Shown here: positions 1-11,700 of the stretch, in pieces
How positions within the stretch are numbered: position 1 is the first letter of the stretch
Layout of the letters: every line of letters begins with the position of its first letter
Source of the DNA: Xylaria sp. FL1777
Taxonomy: Eukaryota; Ascomycota; Sordariomycetes; Xylariales; Xylariaceae
DNA length: 54,191 nt
Assembly: GCA_022578965.1 (NCBI GenBank)
Contig: MU400760.1
Location: 1 to 54,191 of the forward strand
Direction of reading: 5' to 3'
Notes under the pieces: model-generated
Told to the model about the DNA's origin: nothing
The model's database searches: none
Seen by the model: the letters and a program-made list of their open reading frames with translations, nothing else
Made by a program: the position numbers and the translations under genes

Positions 1-99
1 AACCCTAACCCTAACCCTAACCCTAACCCTAACCCTAACCCTAACCCTAACCCTAACCCTAACCCTAACCCTAACCCTAACCCTAACCCTAACCCCTAA
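1..99. repeat. telomeric repeat array (CCCTAA)n, left chromosome end
   Basis: Fifteen uninterrupted AACCCT units fill positions 1-90, followed by one degenerate unit with an extra C (AACCCCTAA), after which AT-rich sequence begins at once. The C-rich strand reads 5' to 3' from the window start, the orientation expected of a left chromosome terminus with TTAGGG-type telomeres. This repeat is used by filamentous ascomycetes. No telomere-linked helicase gene or other coding sequence follows. Confidence 0.97.
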
Positions 100-908
100 T
101 AACATAAAAGCTAAATAACTAAATAATTTAACGTTAAATTATATAAGCTTATTTAGCTTTTTATAGTTTTACATTTTTATAAAAAGCGTAATATAATATT
201 TATATTATAGCTTATACTGCTTTTTTTTTAAAGCAAAGCTTAACAATATCTTTTTAATCCTTAACTAGCTAAAAAGAAAACAAAGCAAAAAACGCATAGC
301 TAATAATTATTTCGTTTTTATTAAGTTTTAGCTTATAAAGTTTACTTTGTTTTTTTAGCATATATATTATAAAAAAATAAAGCAATAAGCTATTTATAAT
401 ACGTTTTATTTTATATACTAGGTTTTTTGTTTTTATAGCTTTTTTTATTTATTTTTGCGTTTTAGTTTTTTTGGTTTTTTTTAGTTTTTTCCTTTTTTTT
501 TTTTTTTTTTGCTTTTAGTTTAATATAAAGCGTTATAACTAAGCTAAAACACCTTTTATATATAAATATAACAATATAACATAACATAGTTTATTTATAG
601 CTTATATTACGCTTTAAACTTATATATTATAGTAAGTACTAAGTAATAAATAAAATATACGTTGCTTTTTTTTTGTTTTTATGCTGTTATAATATTGCTA
701 AAACTTAAAGATTTTTTTTTAGTTTTGTACTTTAAAAACAAGCTAGTTTTAAGCTTTAAACAAATAACTGCTTAATAAAAAAAGCATTATAGTTTACTAG
801 TGTACCTAAGATTTAAAAAAATTTGCTGTTATATATACATACGTTGCATTTAAAAAAGAAATGCTTTTATTGCAGCATTATAAGCAATTAGCATATAATA
901 TAGTTTGC

Positions 909-1083
909 TTAATATAACATAAAAAATTAAAAAAAAATTAACTTTATGCGTTTTTTTAGTAGTAAATTGCTTTTTTTAATGTTTTAACTTAGTATAATAT
1001 AAAAAATAAAAAAAAAATCAAAACTATGCATTTTTTTAGTAGTAAATTGCTTTTTTTAGTATTATAACTTAGTATATAAAACG
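909..1083. repeat. 80-bp tandem repeat, about 2.2 copies
   Basis: The segment starting CTTAATATAACAT at 909 recurs as CTTAGTATAATAT at 989 and begins a third time near 1069. Each unit contains the motif TTTTTTTAGTAGTAAATTGC (near 951 and 1031). The copies differ mainly by transitions and small A-run length changes. Confidence 0.8.
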
Positions 1084-1760
1084 CTTAAAACTTAGTTATA
1101 CTTTTTTTTTTATTTTATATATATTTAGCTTTTTAATTTAAGTTACTTTTTAGTTAAAATTATAAGCTTATTTTAGCAAAGCTTTTTTTATTGCAATTTT
1201 AGCATTATTTACTTTAGCAACTATATTTTTTAGTTTGTTTTGCTATATTTAATGATTTTTTTTTTTACTGGTTTTTTTTTTTTTACTAAAGTAACATTAA
1301 AAAAACAAATAAATAGCAAAAGTATATATTTTAAATGCTTTTATTAACTTAGTAATACGTAGCTTTAGATTTTTTATAAACTTTTATAAATAGTTTTAGC
1401 TTGTTTACTTATATACTAATATATTTTTATAAACAAAAATATAGCAAAAAAGTAGCATTTATTGCAATTTATAAACATATAATAGTATTATACTTCTTTT
1501 GTTATATTTTAAGCTATACTTTTTACTTTTTTTATATATGTTACTTTTACTATTTAATTTTTTTAATTTATTTATTATATTAATGCACTATTATTAATAT
1601 AACTATATATTTTATTATTTTTAATAATTTATTAATAATATAATATAACAAAAAAATATTTTTTTTTAAAACAGCTTAATAAAACTAGCTGCATTTTTTG
1701 CTATTATTATTATGCTTGCATAATAGTACTTTTATTTATTTATATTTATCTTTTATATAT

Positions 1761-1877
1761 TATTGCTATTATTACTACTATTACTATTATTATTACTACT
1801 ATTATTACTACTATTATTATTATTGCTATTATTACTACTATTATTGCTGCTAGTACTATAGCTATTATTATTGCTAT
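1761..1877. repeat. imperfect trinucleotide microsatellite (ATT/ACT/GCT)
   Basis: About 117 bp of near-continuous three-base periodicity built from ATT, ACT and GCT triplets. The variants are related to one another by transitions. It has no start codon context and no flanking coding sequence, so it is read as a microsatellite and not as a coding repeat. Confidence 0.85.
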
Positions 1878-3610
1878 TTTTTATAACTTTTAGTTTTTAT
1901 TTTATTACTTTTTTTTTTTGTTAATTTTAAAAGTTTATAGTTTTTAATATTTATTTTTAGTTTTTTTTATTAGTAAATAAAAGTTATTTTTATTTGCTGC
2001 TATAATATGTTGTTTAAAGTTTTATTAAGTTTTATTTTTACAGCAAAAAATGTTTTTTAGCAAAAAAACAACAAAAATAAAAACAAAAATAAAAACAAAA
2101 ATAATTTTTTTATAACTTTTATAAATCTTAAAAAAAAGTACTTTAACAAAAAATAAAAAATTAATAATATTTTAGCTAAATAACTATATTTTAATATTTT
2201 TAGTGCTTTTTAATATTTTGTTAAGTAAGCTAGCTTTTTGCTAAAAAATTGTACTTAAAAGCTTTTAAAGCACTTTAAAAATAGCTTTTTTAAAAAATAA
2301 AATAAAAACAAATTGGAAATTTATACTAAAACATATAAAATGTTTAATTTAATAACATATAATGCTGCTTACGCAAAGCAAACTAAAAAACACAAAAAAC
2401 AGAATATTAAACGCTAAAAGCTTAGTTTATTATAAATGCCGCTTTTTTTACTAAAATTTATAAATAATTTATTTTAGCTTATGCTTATTAATTAATATTT
2501 TTTTAGCTTAAATAAAAAAGCATAATAAATAAACAATATAAATTTTGCTTATATTTTATTACTAAAGCTTAAAGCTATAAGTAATATACTTATTTTATAA
2601 ATAATTATAATAAAGCTAATGCTTAAACTTAGCACATAAAATATATTTATAGAAATTTTTTTTTTAGCACTTTTAAAAAACTGCTATAAAAACTTTTATG
2701 CTATAGTACTATAATAAGTTATTAAAGTACAGCAAAAAAAAACAATATTTTTTTATTTTATAATACTAAAATATTAGCTTAAAATATTTCTGCTATTACT
2801 AATATACTAAATTTAACATTTATAAAATCTTTTGTTTTATTTTTTTTTTTTGCTATAAATTTAAAAGTTAAGCAATATACTGCTATTAAAACTTAATAAT
2901 AGCTAGCATTTTTAGCACTAATATATAAATTAGCAAAAAGTAAAAAACAAAAAAAAAAGCAAATATAAATAATATTATAGCTAATTTTTTTAAGCTATTA
3001 AAAGCTTTTATTAGCATATGCATACAAAACATTATAAATTATAGTTTTTATTGTTTTTTATTTAACATTTTTTTTTTATAGTATATTATTTATAACGCAG
3101 TTTTTGCGGTTTTATATCTAATATTTTATTTTTTATAATGTTATATTTAAAATGCAGTTTTTGCGTTTTTTTATTTAACTTTTTTTTTTTAATTGTATAA
3201 TATTTATAACGCAGACTTTTTATATATATAAACTTATTTAATAACTACAAATCTATTTTTTAAAAAAACAAAATATTAATTATATTTAGTTCTTTTTATA
3301 AATGCATAAATATAGTTTATAGTATAGCAAACTACATTAGCTTACATTTTTGCTTTTTTTAAGCTAATAAGTTTACTTTTTTTTATATATAGTAATATTA
3401 ATTTATTTAGCAGCTAATGCAATTAAGCATTTTTTATACGTTTAAAGTAGTTTTTGCAAAAAAGTTATCTTTAAAATAATAACTATAATAAAAAAGCTTT
3501 GCTTTAGTTTTACTTTTGTTGTTTTTAGTAATAAATAAATATATATTTTGCTATATACTTTAAAAACATATTAATATATTATTTATAAATTTACATAAAG
3601 TAAGCACTTT

Positions 3611-3810
3611 AGTTTATTAAAGCATTATTAATGTTTATTTTATTTGTTTTATAGTATTTTAGTTTAGCAAAGCATTATAAATATTTATTTTATTTATTTT
3701 ATAGCATTTTAGCTTAACAAAGCATTATAGTTATTTGTTTTATTTGTTTTATAGTACTTTAGCTTAATAAAAAATTAGTAAAAATTGTTTTATTTGTTTT
3801 ATAAAAATGC
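3611..3810. repeat. 50-bp tandem repeat, four copies
   Basis: Units start at 3611, 3661, 3711 and 3761 with AGTTTATTAAAGCATT, AGTTTAGCAAAGCATT, AGCTTAACAAAGCATT and a degenerate fourth copy. Each ends in a TTTATTTGTTTTATAG-like block. The spacing of the first units is exactly 50 bp. Confidence 0.85.
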
Positions 3811-4055
3811 TATTACTTTTTATACTATTTTTACGTTTTTTTTAAGCTAAACTATTGTATTAAAAATTATATTAGTTATGCTATACGCGTTAAAGTAAAA
3901 ATTAAGCATAAAAAAACATTAATTTAAAACAAAAAAAAAAAACAATTAAAACAGCTATTTATATTAGTACAACAAATAAAAAAATCGCAAGTAATTAATA
4001 AACACTTTAAAATTTTTAGCAATATAAAAGCATTATATTTATTGCTTTATTTTTT

Positions 4056-4145
4056 AAGCTTTTATTTAATGCTTTTAATTTGCTAAGTATTAGCGCTTTT
4101 AAGCTTTTATTTAATGCTTTTTATTAGCTAAGTATTAGCGCTTTT
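4056..4145. repeat. 45-bp tandem duplication
   Basis: Two adjacent 45-bp units begin AAGCTTTTATTTAATGCTTT at 4056 and 4101, and both end AAGTATTAGCGCTTTT. They are nearly identical, which suggests a late duplication or little mutation since. Confidence 0.85.
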
Positions 4146-4340
4146 AGGATTTTTTTTGTTTGTTTTTATATGTTTTTAAATGTTGTTTTTTTATAGCAAT
4201 TTAAATAATTTTTTTACTTAAAAAAAAATATCCAAAAATGAGTTATTTTTATATTAAGTTTATTATAATGCTTTAATAAGTACTTACAGCATTTTTTTTA
4301 AGCATAAAAACATGTTTAATGCTTATAAAACAAAATTATT

Positions 4341-4765
4341 TAGTTTACGTTATTATTTCAAAACGCTATAATAATTATAGCTTTTAAAAATATTTTGTTT
4401 TTATATTAATAACGTTTAAAAACAATAAATATTAAAAATAATTATAATAATATAAAAAAATAGCACGTTGCTAGTAATAAGCTTGCAAAACAAAGTACTT
4501 TAGCTTAATTTACATTATTATCTAAGAAGTTTATAATAATTGCAGTTTTTAAAAATATTTTGTTTATATATTAATAACGTTTTAAAGCAATAAACAGTAA
4601 AAAAAAAAAAAAACAATAATACAAAAAAATAGAACTAATTTATATTATTATTTAAAAAGTTTATTATAATTGCAGTTTTTAATAATGTTTTGTTTGTATA
4701 TTAATAACGTTTAAAAGCAATAAACAAAAAAAAGAAAAAAAAACAATAATACAAAAAAACAAAAC
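4341..4765. repeat. tandem repeat of about 130 bp, three copies
   Basis: Three units contain the core TTTTAAAAATATTTTGTTT or a close variant, followed by TATATTAATAACGTTT. Matching left edges (TTTACGTTATTAT, TTTACATTATTAT, TTTATATTATTAT) lie at 4344, 4509 and 4639. The first unit is longer (165 bp to the next) because of extra sequence between the copies. Confidence 0.8.
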
Positions 4766-4879
4766 ATTACTAATAAAAAGCTGCGCTATAATAATACAGA
4801 TTTTTTTTTTTTTTTTATAGTTTATATAAAAAAAAAATAAATTACTGTTATTAAGTTTACTATAAGCTAGCTTTAACTA

Positions 4880-5085
4880 ATTTATTTTTATATTAACTAT
4901 TAATTAAGTTTTTTAAGCAAAAAATGCTTAGTTAATAGTTAATAAAAAAGCAAATTAAACAAAGCTAGCTTATAATAATTTTATTAAAAGCTATAAATCT
5001 GCTTTTTTATAAACAACAAAGTTTTTTAAGCAAAAAATGCTTAATTAATAGTTTATAAAAAAGCAAATCTGCAGTAAAGCAAAAT
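4880..5085. repeat. two related foldback hairpins
   Basis: A segment containing AGTTTTTTAAGCAAAAAATG occurs at about 4909 and 5020, each time inside an inverted repeat. In the first, TTAACTATTAATTAAG pairs with CTTAGTTAATAGTTAA. In the second, CTGCTTTTTTATAAAC pairs with GTTTATAAAAAAGC. This could be a duplicated small foldback element. Confidence 0.6.
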
Positions 5086-6954
5086 AAGCCGTAATAAAAA
5101 AAAAAACAAAAAAAACAGCTAATATACTTTATATAAAGTATGCAAAAAAAATGCTTATGCTTTTTGTAGCAATATGTTTATAAATTATATGCATAAAAAC
5201 AAAAAAAAAACATATATATTTTTTATTAAGTATTTATATAAGCTATTTATGCTTATTGCTATATTATGTTTTTATAGTATATATTTAAGTATTTAAGTAT
5301 TTATAAAAAAAAAAAAAAAACAATAAATATGCTTTTATTTGCGTTTAAAATAAAGCTGCTTTTTAAGTTGCTATAGTAATACATTAATATGTTTTATATG
5401 TTTAAAAAAAAAAAAACAGCTAATATATTTTTAATAGTATATATAGCAAAATAGCTTTTGCTTTTTGTAATAATGCATTTTTTTATATATTATATATATA
5501 AAAAAAAAAACAACTAATACATTTTTTTAATAGTATGCTTAATAAAGTTATTTAAGCTTATTACTATTATATGTTTTTGTATTATAAATTTATTGTTGCT
5601 TAAAATAAATAAAAAAGCTTTTTATATATAAGCCTTGCTTTAAAACTTTGCAAAATATACTTTTTTTGTTTTTTTATATAATAAACAGCTTAAATAATAT
5701 GTATTGTTTTTTAATCTTTTAAAACTTATTTTTTATTTTTTTATACGTAAATAGCTTAAATAATATATATTGCTTTTTAACCTTTTTTAATTTATTTTTT
5801 ATTATAGCTAAAAGCTTTTTCTTATTATAAATATAAAGCATGTTTTTTTTTTTTTAGTTAAATTTAATACATAAAACAAAAAAAAACTTTAAAAAAGCAA
5901 TAAAAAACAATTAAATATAAAATATACTATAGTTTAAAAGCTTTTAAGTAAAAAAAAAATAAAAAAAAGTTTAGTTTACTGCTATAGCTAAAAGAAAATT
6001 AGCTTTGTTTTACTATGTAAACATATAGTTAAAAAAAAAAAAAAAACAATTAAGCTTATAAAACAGCTTATAACATATAATTTCTTTAAAAAAAAAAGCT
6101 TTTAAATAAAAATAACGTATATATATAAAAGTATATTAAAAAATAAGTGCGTATATATAGTTATAATTTATAACTATGTTTTTTGCTAGCATTAATAAAA
6201 AAATGCAACATAAATAAAAAATAAAACGTACGTTTGCTATAAGTGCTGCTAATTATATATAAATTAAAAAAAAAGCTAAATTTCTTTGTTATAATTTTTA
6301 GTTAATTAAATAATGAAACAATTTAAGGTTAACGCTATAATATAGTATTAAGACTTTTTTTATGCAGAAAAAAAGCAAAAATATAAAAATAATAGTTATT
6401 TTGTAAACTTTTTTGCTTTAAAATTTATTATTAAAACATATATACTTTGTAGTTTTAGTGCATTAAAAAAACATAAGAAACAAAATAGTAAAAAAAAAAT
6501 AGCAAAAAAATATATACTAAAAAAAAAAAAAAAAAAAATAAACAAAAATAAAATAAAATAAAAAAACAAAGCATAATTATGCTATAATTATAACAAGTTT
6601 AAAAGCAAAAAAAAAAAAAAAGCTAAAAATGTTTTATTATTTATATATATAAGTTACTAAAAGTACTACATGCATTAAAAATTACATGCTTACTTAAATA
6701 TATTAATAAATTTATTATTATAAGTAGTACAAAAAAGCAATTATTTTTTTCTTTAAAATTAAATGTAAATTAACTTTTTATACTTATGTTTACTTTTATA
6801 AAAAATTTTGCAAGCGCGAAAAAACTACAAAAAAAGTTTTTATTGTTGCGTTTTATATATTATAGTTTTATTTAAAAGCTTTTTTTATACTTTAGTTACG
6901 TTTAAAAAAACATTTTATAGCAGTATTTTACGCAAAAGGTTTTTTTAATATAGT

Positions 6955-7175
6955 TAAATTTTTATTTTCTTTTTATTTTACATTTTCTTTATTTTATACA
7001 TTTTTTTTATTTTATATATTTTTTTTATTTTATATTTTCTTTATTTATTATCTTTTTTATTAATTTATTTATTTATTATATTTTTTATTTCTTTTTATTT
7101 TTAAGTATTTTAGTTTTTTATTTTTTTTTTTTTTTTATTTCTTTTTTTTTTTTTTTTTATTGTATTTTTCGTTTA
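6955..7175. repeat. pyrimidine-rich low-complexity tract
   Basis: About 220 bp on the + strand made almost only of T with regularly spaced A and occasional C (TTTTATTT, TTTCTTT units), ending in long T runs. It is a strongly strand-asymmetric tract with no coding potential. Confidence 0.85.
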
Positions 7176-7589
7176 TTTTAATATAGTTCTTATAATTTTA
7201 ATTTTTATACAAATCTTAAAACATAATTAAAAGTAATAATAATAAAGCTAACGTTATAGCTTTTTTTACTTAAAAAAAAATCTATTAAAACTTGCGCTTT
7301 TAACTTTTTTTAAGTATTAATACTTTTTTTGCTAAAATTTTATAACAATAATAACTATTTTTATAAAAAACTAGCTATTTAGCAACGTTTTTTTCTTTAT
7401 ATAAAAAAGCAAACACTTTTTTTACTAGTGCTATAATAGCTAACTTAATATATATAAAAACTTTTTGTTTTTATTAAATTTTTTACTTAGCTTTATAAAA
7501 AATGCTAAAAAAGCAAATAATTAGTAAATAGCTTATTTTTTAAGTAGTTTTATATAGCATAATACTAATTTATTATATATAAAAGCTAA
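7176..7589. other. AT-rich intergenic sequence
   Basis: No open frame, repeat or recognisable site is seen here. Confidence 0.6.
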
Positions 7590-8345
7590 ATGTTTAAAAC
7601 TTAAATATAGCTTAATTAGCTATAGCTTAATTAGCTATAGTAAATAACTATATAAAGTTTTATATTAAGTTTTAAATAATAGCTTTAATTATTAGTGCTA
7701 TAAATAATAAAACAGCAAAAAAATGCAAAACTTTAATGCAGCTTAATTAGCTGCAGCTTAATTAGCTATAATAAATAATTATAAGAAATTTTGCATTAGT
7801 TTTTTAAAAATAGCTTTAGTTATTAAAGCTATAAATAATAAAACAGCAAAATTTTTACTTAATAATTCTTTTAAAAGGCAACTTAAATAAAATAAAACAT
7901 ATTTAATAGTAAGCTTTATTTGTTTTAAAACAAAAAAGCATTAGCTTTTAAATAATAGCTTTAATTATAAATGCAATAAATAATAAAACAGCAAAATTCT
8001 TATTTAGCAATTTTTTTAAAAAGCAATTTAAATAAAATAAAACATATTTAATAGTAAGCTTTATTTGTTTTAAAATAAAAAAGCACTAGCTTTTAAATAA
8101 TAGCTTTAATTATTAGCGCTATAAATAATAAAACAGCAAAAAGTATTTAAAACTTAAATGCAGCTTAATTAGCTATAATAAATAATTATATAAAATTTTA
8201 CATTAGTTTTTAAATAGTAGCTTTAATTATTAATGTAATAAATAATAAAACAATAAAATTTCTACTTAGCAATTTTTTTAAAAAGCAACCTAAATAAAAT
8301 AAAACATATTTAATAATAAGCTTTATTTGTTTTAAAATAAATAAT
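7590..8345. repeat. composite tandem array of three interleaved modules
   Basis: Three modules recur in mixed order. Module X (AATAGCTTTAATTATTA followed by ATAAATAATAAAACAGCAAA) is seen near 7675, 7805, 7965, 8096 and 8215. Module Y (AAATAAAATAAAACATATTT followed by AGCTTTATTTGTTTTAAAA) is seen near 7885, 8030 and 8292. Module Z (CAGCTTAATTAGCTATAATA) is seen near 7740 and 8160, with a related copy near 7610. The modular order suggests unequal exchange within the array. Confidence 0.8.
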
Positions 8346-8384
8346 ATATTAATTATTAAAGCTTTTTATAGTTTTGTTTTTAAA

Positions 8385-8735
8385 AGCAAAAATTTTTGCA
8401 TTTTAAGCTACTAAAAAAAAGTTAAAAAAAATTAAGCAATTTTTTTAGTTTATGTTTTAAAGCTAAAATTATAAGCTGCTACTAAAAAGTTAAAAAAAAC
8501 TAAAGTTTTAGTTTTAAAGCTAAAATTTTAAGCTACTGCTAAAAAGTTAATAAAACTTAAGCAATTTTTTTAGTTTTAATTTTAAAGTTAAAATTTTAAG
8601 CTATTATTAAAAAGTTGCTAAAAACTAAAGTTTTAATTAAAAAGCAAAAATTATTATATTTTTAAGTTATATTTTAAAAGCAAATATTTTTGCATTTTAA
8701 ACTACTACTAAAAAATAAAAAATACTTAAAAAATT
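8385..8735. repeat. tandem repeat of about 57-68 bp, four to five copies
   Basis: Units carrying TTTTAAGCTACT, then AAAAAGTTAA, then AAGCAATTTTTTTAGTTT recur with starts near 8405, 8473, 8530 and 8597, and a more distant copy near 8698. It directly follows the composite array and may be part of the same unstable region. The open frame 8690-8920 begins in the last copy and is low complexity. Confidence 0.75.
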
Positions 8736-11700
8736 TTTTCTGTTTTATTTTTAAAACTAAAAATCTTTATGTTTTAAACTATAGCAAACTTACTAAACAC
8801 TTTTTGCTATTTTTTTATATATTGTGCTATAAAACACTAAAATTATACTACACAAAACAAAAACTATTAAAAACAGTTTTATGTATTAAAAAAAAAAGCT
8901 ATTTTGCTTTTATAAATTAAAAATCTTTTTTAAGCTATTATAAAAAACTAAATAAAAATTAAGCAATTTTTCTAGTTTTAAATTTTAAAACAAAAAATGC
9001 TTTTGTTTTTAAGTTTAGTGTAATAATAGTTTTACTTAAAAGCTAGCTTTACAACATAAACTATAGCAATAAAACTAATATGCTAACTAAAGCAATTATG
9101 CTATACTTAACTTAGTTATTTTGCTGCTATTTTAAAAAGCTAAATTTAACGCTTAATAAAAAAATATTATAAAATTTTAAAAAACTAATAATTAACATAT
9201 AAACAAAAGCAATAGTAATAAAACTAGTAAGTTAATAAAAGCAAAGCAAAGTAATTTTATGTATTTTTTAATGCTTTTATACTGCTTTATATTAATGTTA
9301 TGCTATTTTATGCTAGTTTAAAAGCTTTTTTTGTTTATTTATAAAATTTTTTGTATTTTAAAAGCAATAAAAAATAGTAATTAGCTTTTTTTGCAAAAAA
9401 GTATATATAAAGTTCTTAAATATAATAATTTGCTTTATATAACAATTTTTTGCTTTGCTTTAAGATTTTTTTAATAAGGTTTTTATACTTATAATACGTA
9501 TAATATAAATAGAAATTATATAATAAAATAAAAGCTTAATAAAGTTAAAAAAAAGAAACCTTAATAAAAAAAATCAGTAAATAATATAAAAAATATAAAG
9601 CAAAAAATCATATATTTTACTAATTATATATGTTAAACATTTTATAAATGCATAAAAAAATAGTATAGCTAGTATAATAATAACTATTAATATACTAATA
9701 AAAGTAATTATAATATATAATAAAAGCAATTATAACTAAGTAGTAATAATAGCTAATAATTTAATAAAAAGAATTATAGTATTTTTAATATGTTAATAAA
9801 AGTAAGCATAATATATAGCATGCTAACAAAAGCAAAATAGCTATATTTTATATAAAGAAATAAAAACCTTTTATTAAATATAAATTTATAAAAAAAAGTT
9901 TGCTGCTTTTAAAAGTTATATTAATTACTATAGCGCTTAAAACATTTTTTTTGTAAAGCTAAGCTTAGTACTTTTATTATAACAAGCAATACATTTTTGC
10001 ATTTTTTTTAGCTGCTAAAAAAAAGCAAAACATTATAGTTAGCAATACAAATAATATATAAGCTAACGCTTTTTTTGCTAAAGCTTTATTTTTTTAAGCC
10101 TTTAAGCTTACTTTTTTTATTTAAAAAAGCAAAAGCTTAAACATACGCTAAGCAAACATTAAAAAAAATAATATTATTAACTTTAAGCTTTTTATTTTTA
10201 AGCAAACTTAAAAAATAATAAAATATTATATAAAAGTAAATATTAGCTTAGTAAAACTATATGCTAAATATGCTTATATAAACTATAATTGTTTTTTTAA
10301 ATATTTGTATTTTTTTTAAAAAGTGCACTAATAAACTTTTATAAAACTAAGCGTAATAAAATAGTTAAAATAAAAAAGTATTACGTTTAAAATAAGTATA
10401 AAAAGCAGTAATACGTTTACTATATATTATAAAAATTATAATAAGTAAAAAAGCTATATATATTTTTAGCTATATATATATATTATATTGCTTTTATAAC
10501 TAATAAATTTTATTACTGCAGTTTTTAATACAACATAAATAAAATTAAACTTTATATAAAAAATTTAATATTATATAAGTTACGTTTTATAAACAATAAT
10601 ATAGCGCAAACCTTTTAAGTAAAAAATAAACAACATTATAAAAAACTTAAAAAAAAAAGCAATACTATATAAAGAACTAACAGTTAATAATAATGCTATA
10701 TAAGCTACTTAAAGCAATACTACATAAGTTTTTAAAAAAACAAATATTACTAAAGTAATAACAATTTAAATTACTTTAAGTTATTTTTTTAGCATGCTAA
10801 ATCTTTTTTAAAAACAATATTATTTTATATTAGTTTTTATATACTAAAAAATAAGCTAAAATATAATTATTATATAGTTTTAAATATTTTATTTTTAATA
10901 GCTTTTATTAGTTTTACTTTAGTTTTAAGTTTTATTATAACTACTTATAATTATTAAAATTATAACTACTGTTTATTTTTAGCTTTATATTATTTATAAC
11001 GTTTATTTTGTTTTTTTTTTTTTAGTTATACTGCTATTAGTTAGCTTTTTTACTAGCTTATGTTATATAGCTAGCTTTATGTTTAGCTTTTTATATAATA
11101 TTATATATTTTATAAAGATTTTTTTTATTAACGTGCTTATTTAGTATAATAACTTAAATGCTAATACTAAGCTATTAGCTTTTAAGTTTTTTAGTTTAAG
11201 CTGCACTAATAAATTAATAAAAAAAAATAATAGTTTTATAGCATTAAAAAATGTACTAAAGCAAAATATACGTAATTAAAAAAACATAGTAAGTTATTTA
11301 ATAAATATATAAAAAAGCTGTTTAAAAAACATGCGTAAAAAACTTTTATTGCAATAGTTAAATAAATATTAAAACATAGCATTAAAGCTAAAATAAAAAG
11401 TATTACGTTTTTATTGCATAAATATTATAGCATATTAATATATATTATAATATGTTTATATAGCAGCATTATAAACTTAATTAAGCAATAATAGCAAATA
11501 TATTAATATAATAACTATTAAAGCTTTTTTAAATAAATAACTTATATTGTTATATAATAGCTTTTTTTTTACTATATTATAGTGTAATAGCTTTAAATAG
11601 CTATACTTAAAACTAAAAAAATTTAACTATATAATAATATGCTTAAATAATTAAACATAAAAAAACTTAGTTTTTTTAAAGTTTAATATAATTAAAATAT

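Larger units (their letters stand above)
100..3060. other. AT-rich telomere-adjacent desert, no gene
   Basis: Very AT-rich sequence with stops in every frame and many long T and A runs. Residual G and C sit mostly in AGCT, GCA and TGC contexts. The only long open frame (1401-1583) is a Tyr/Phe/Ile-rich translation of AT-rich DNA with no domain. The 80-bp repeat and the trinucleotide tract are listed separately. Confidence 0.8.
3061..6950. other. AT-rich desert with scattered minisatellites
   Basis: No open frame of note. The stretch is dominated by short tandem and foldback repeats, the clearest of which are listed separately. There is also a loosely repeated segment at about 5105-5600 in which an A-run followed by CAGCTAATATA occurs twice. 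Nothing indicates a gene. Confidence 0.7.

Noticed and set aside
1401..1583. 60-codon open frame on the + strand
   Set aside because: Tyr/Phe/Ile-rich translation of AT-rich DNA with no domain or context; expected by chance at this composition.
8690..8920. 76-codon open frame on the + strand
   Set aside because: It starts inside a tandem repeat and has low-complexity Lys/Phe/Leu/Tyr content; no recognisable domain.
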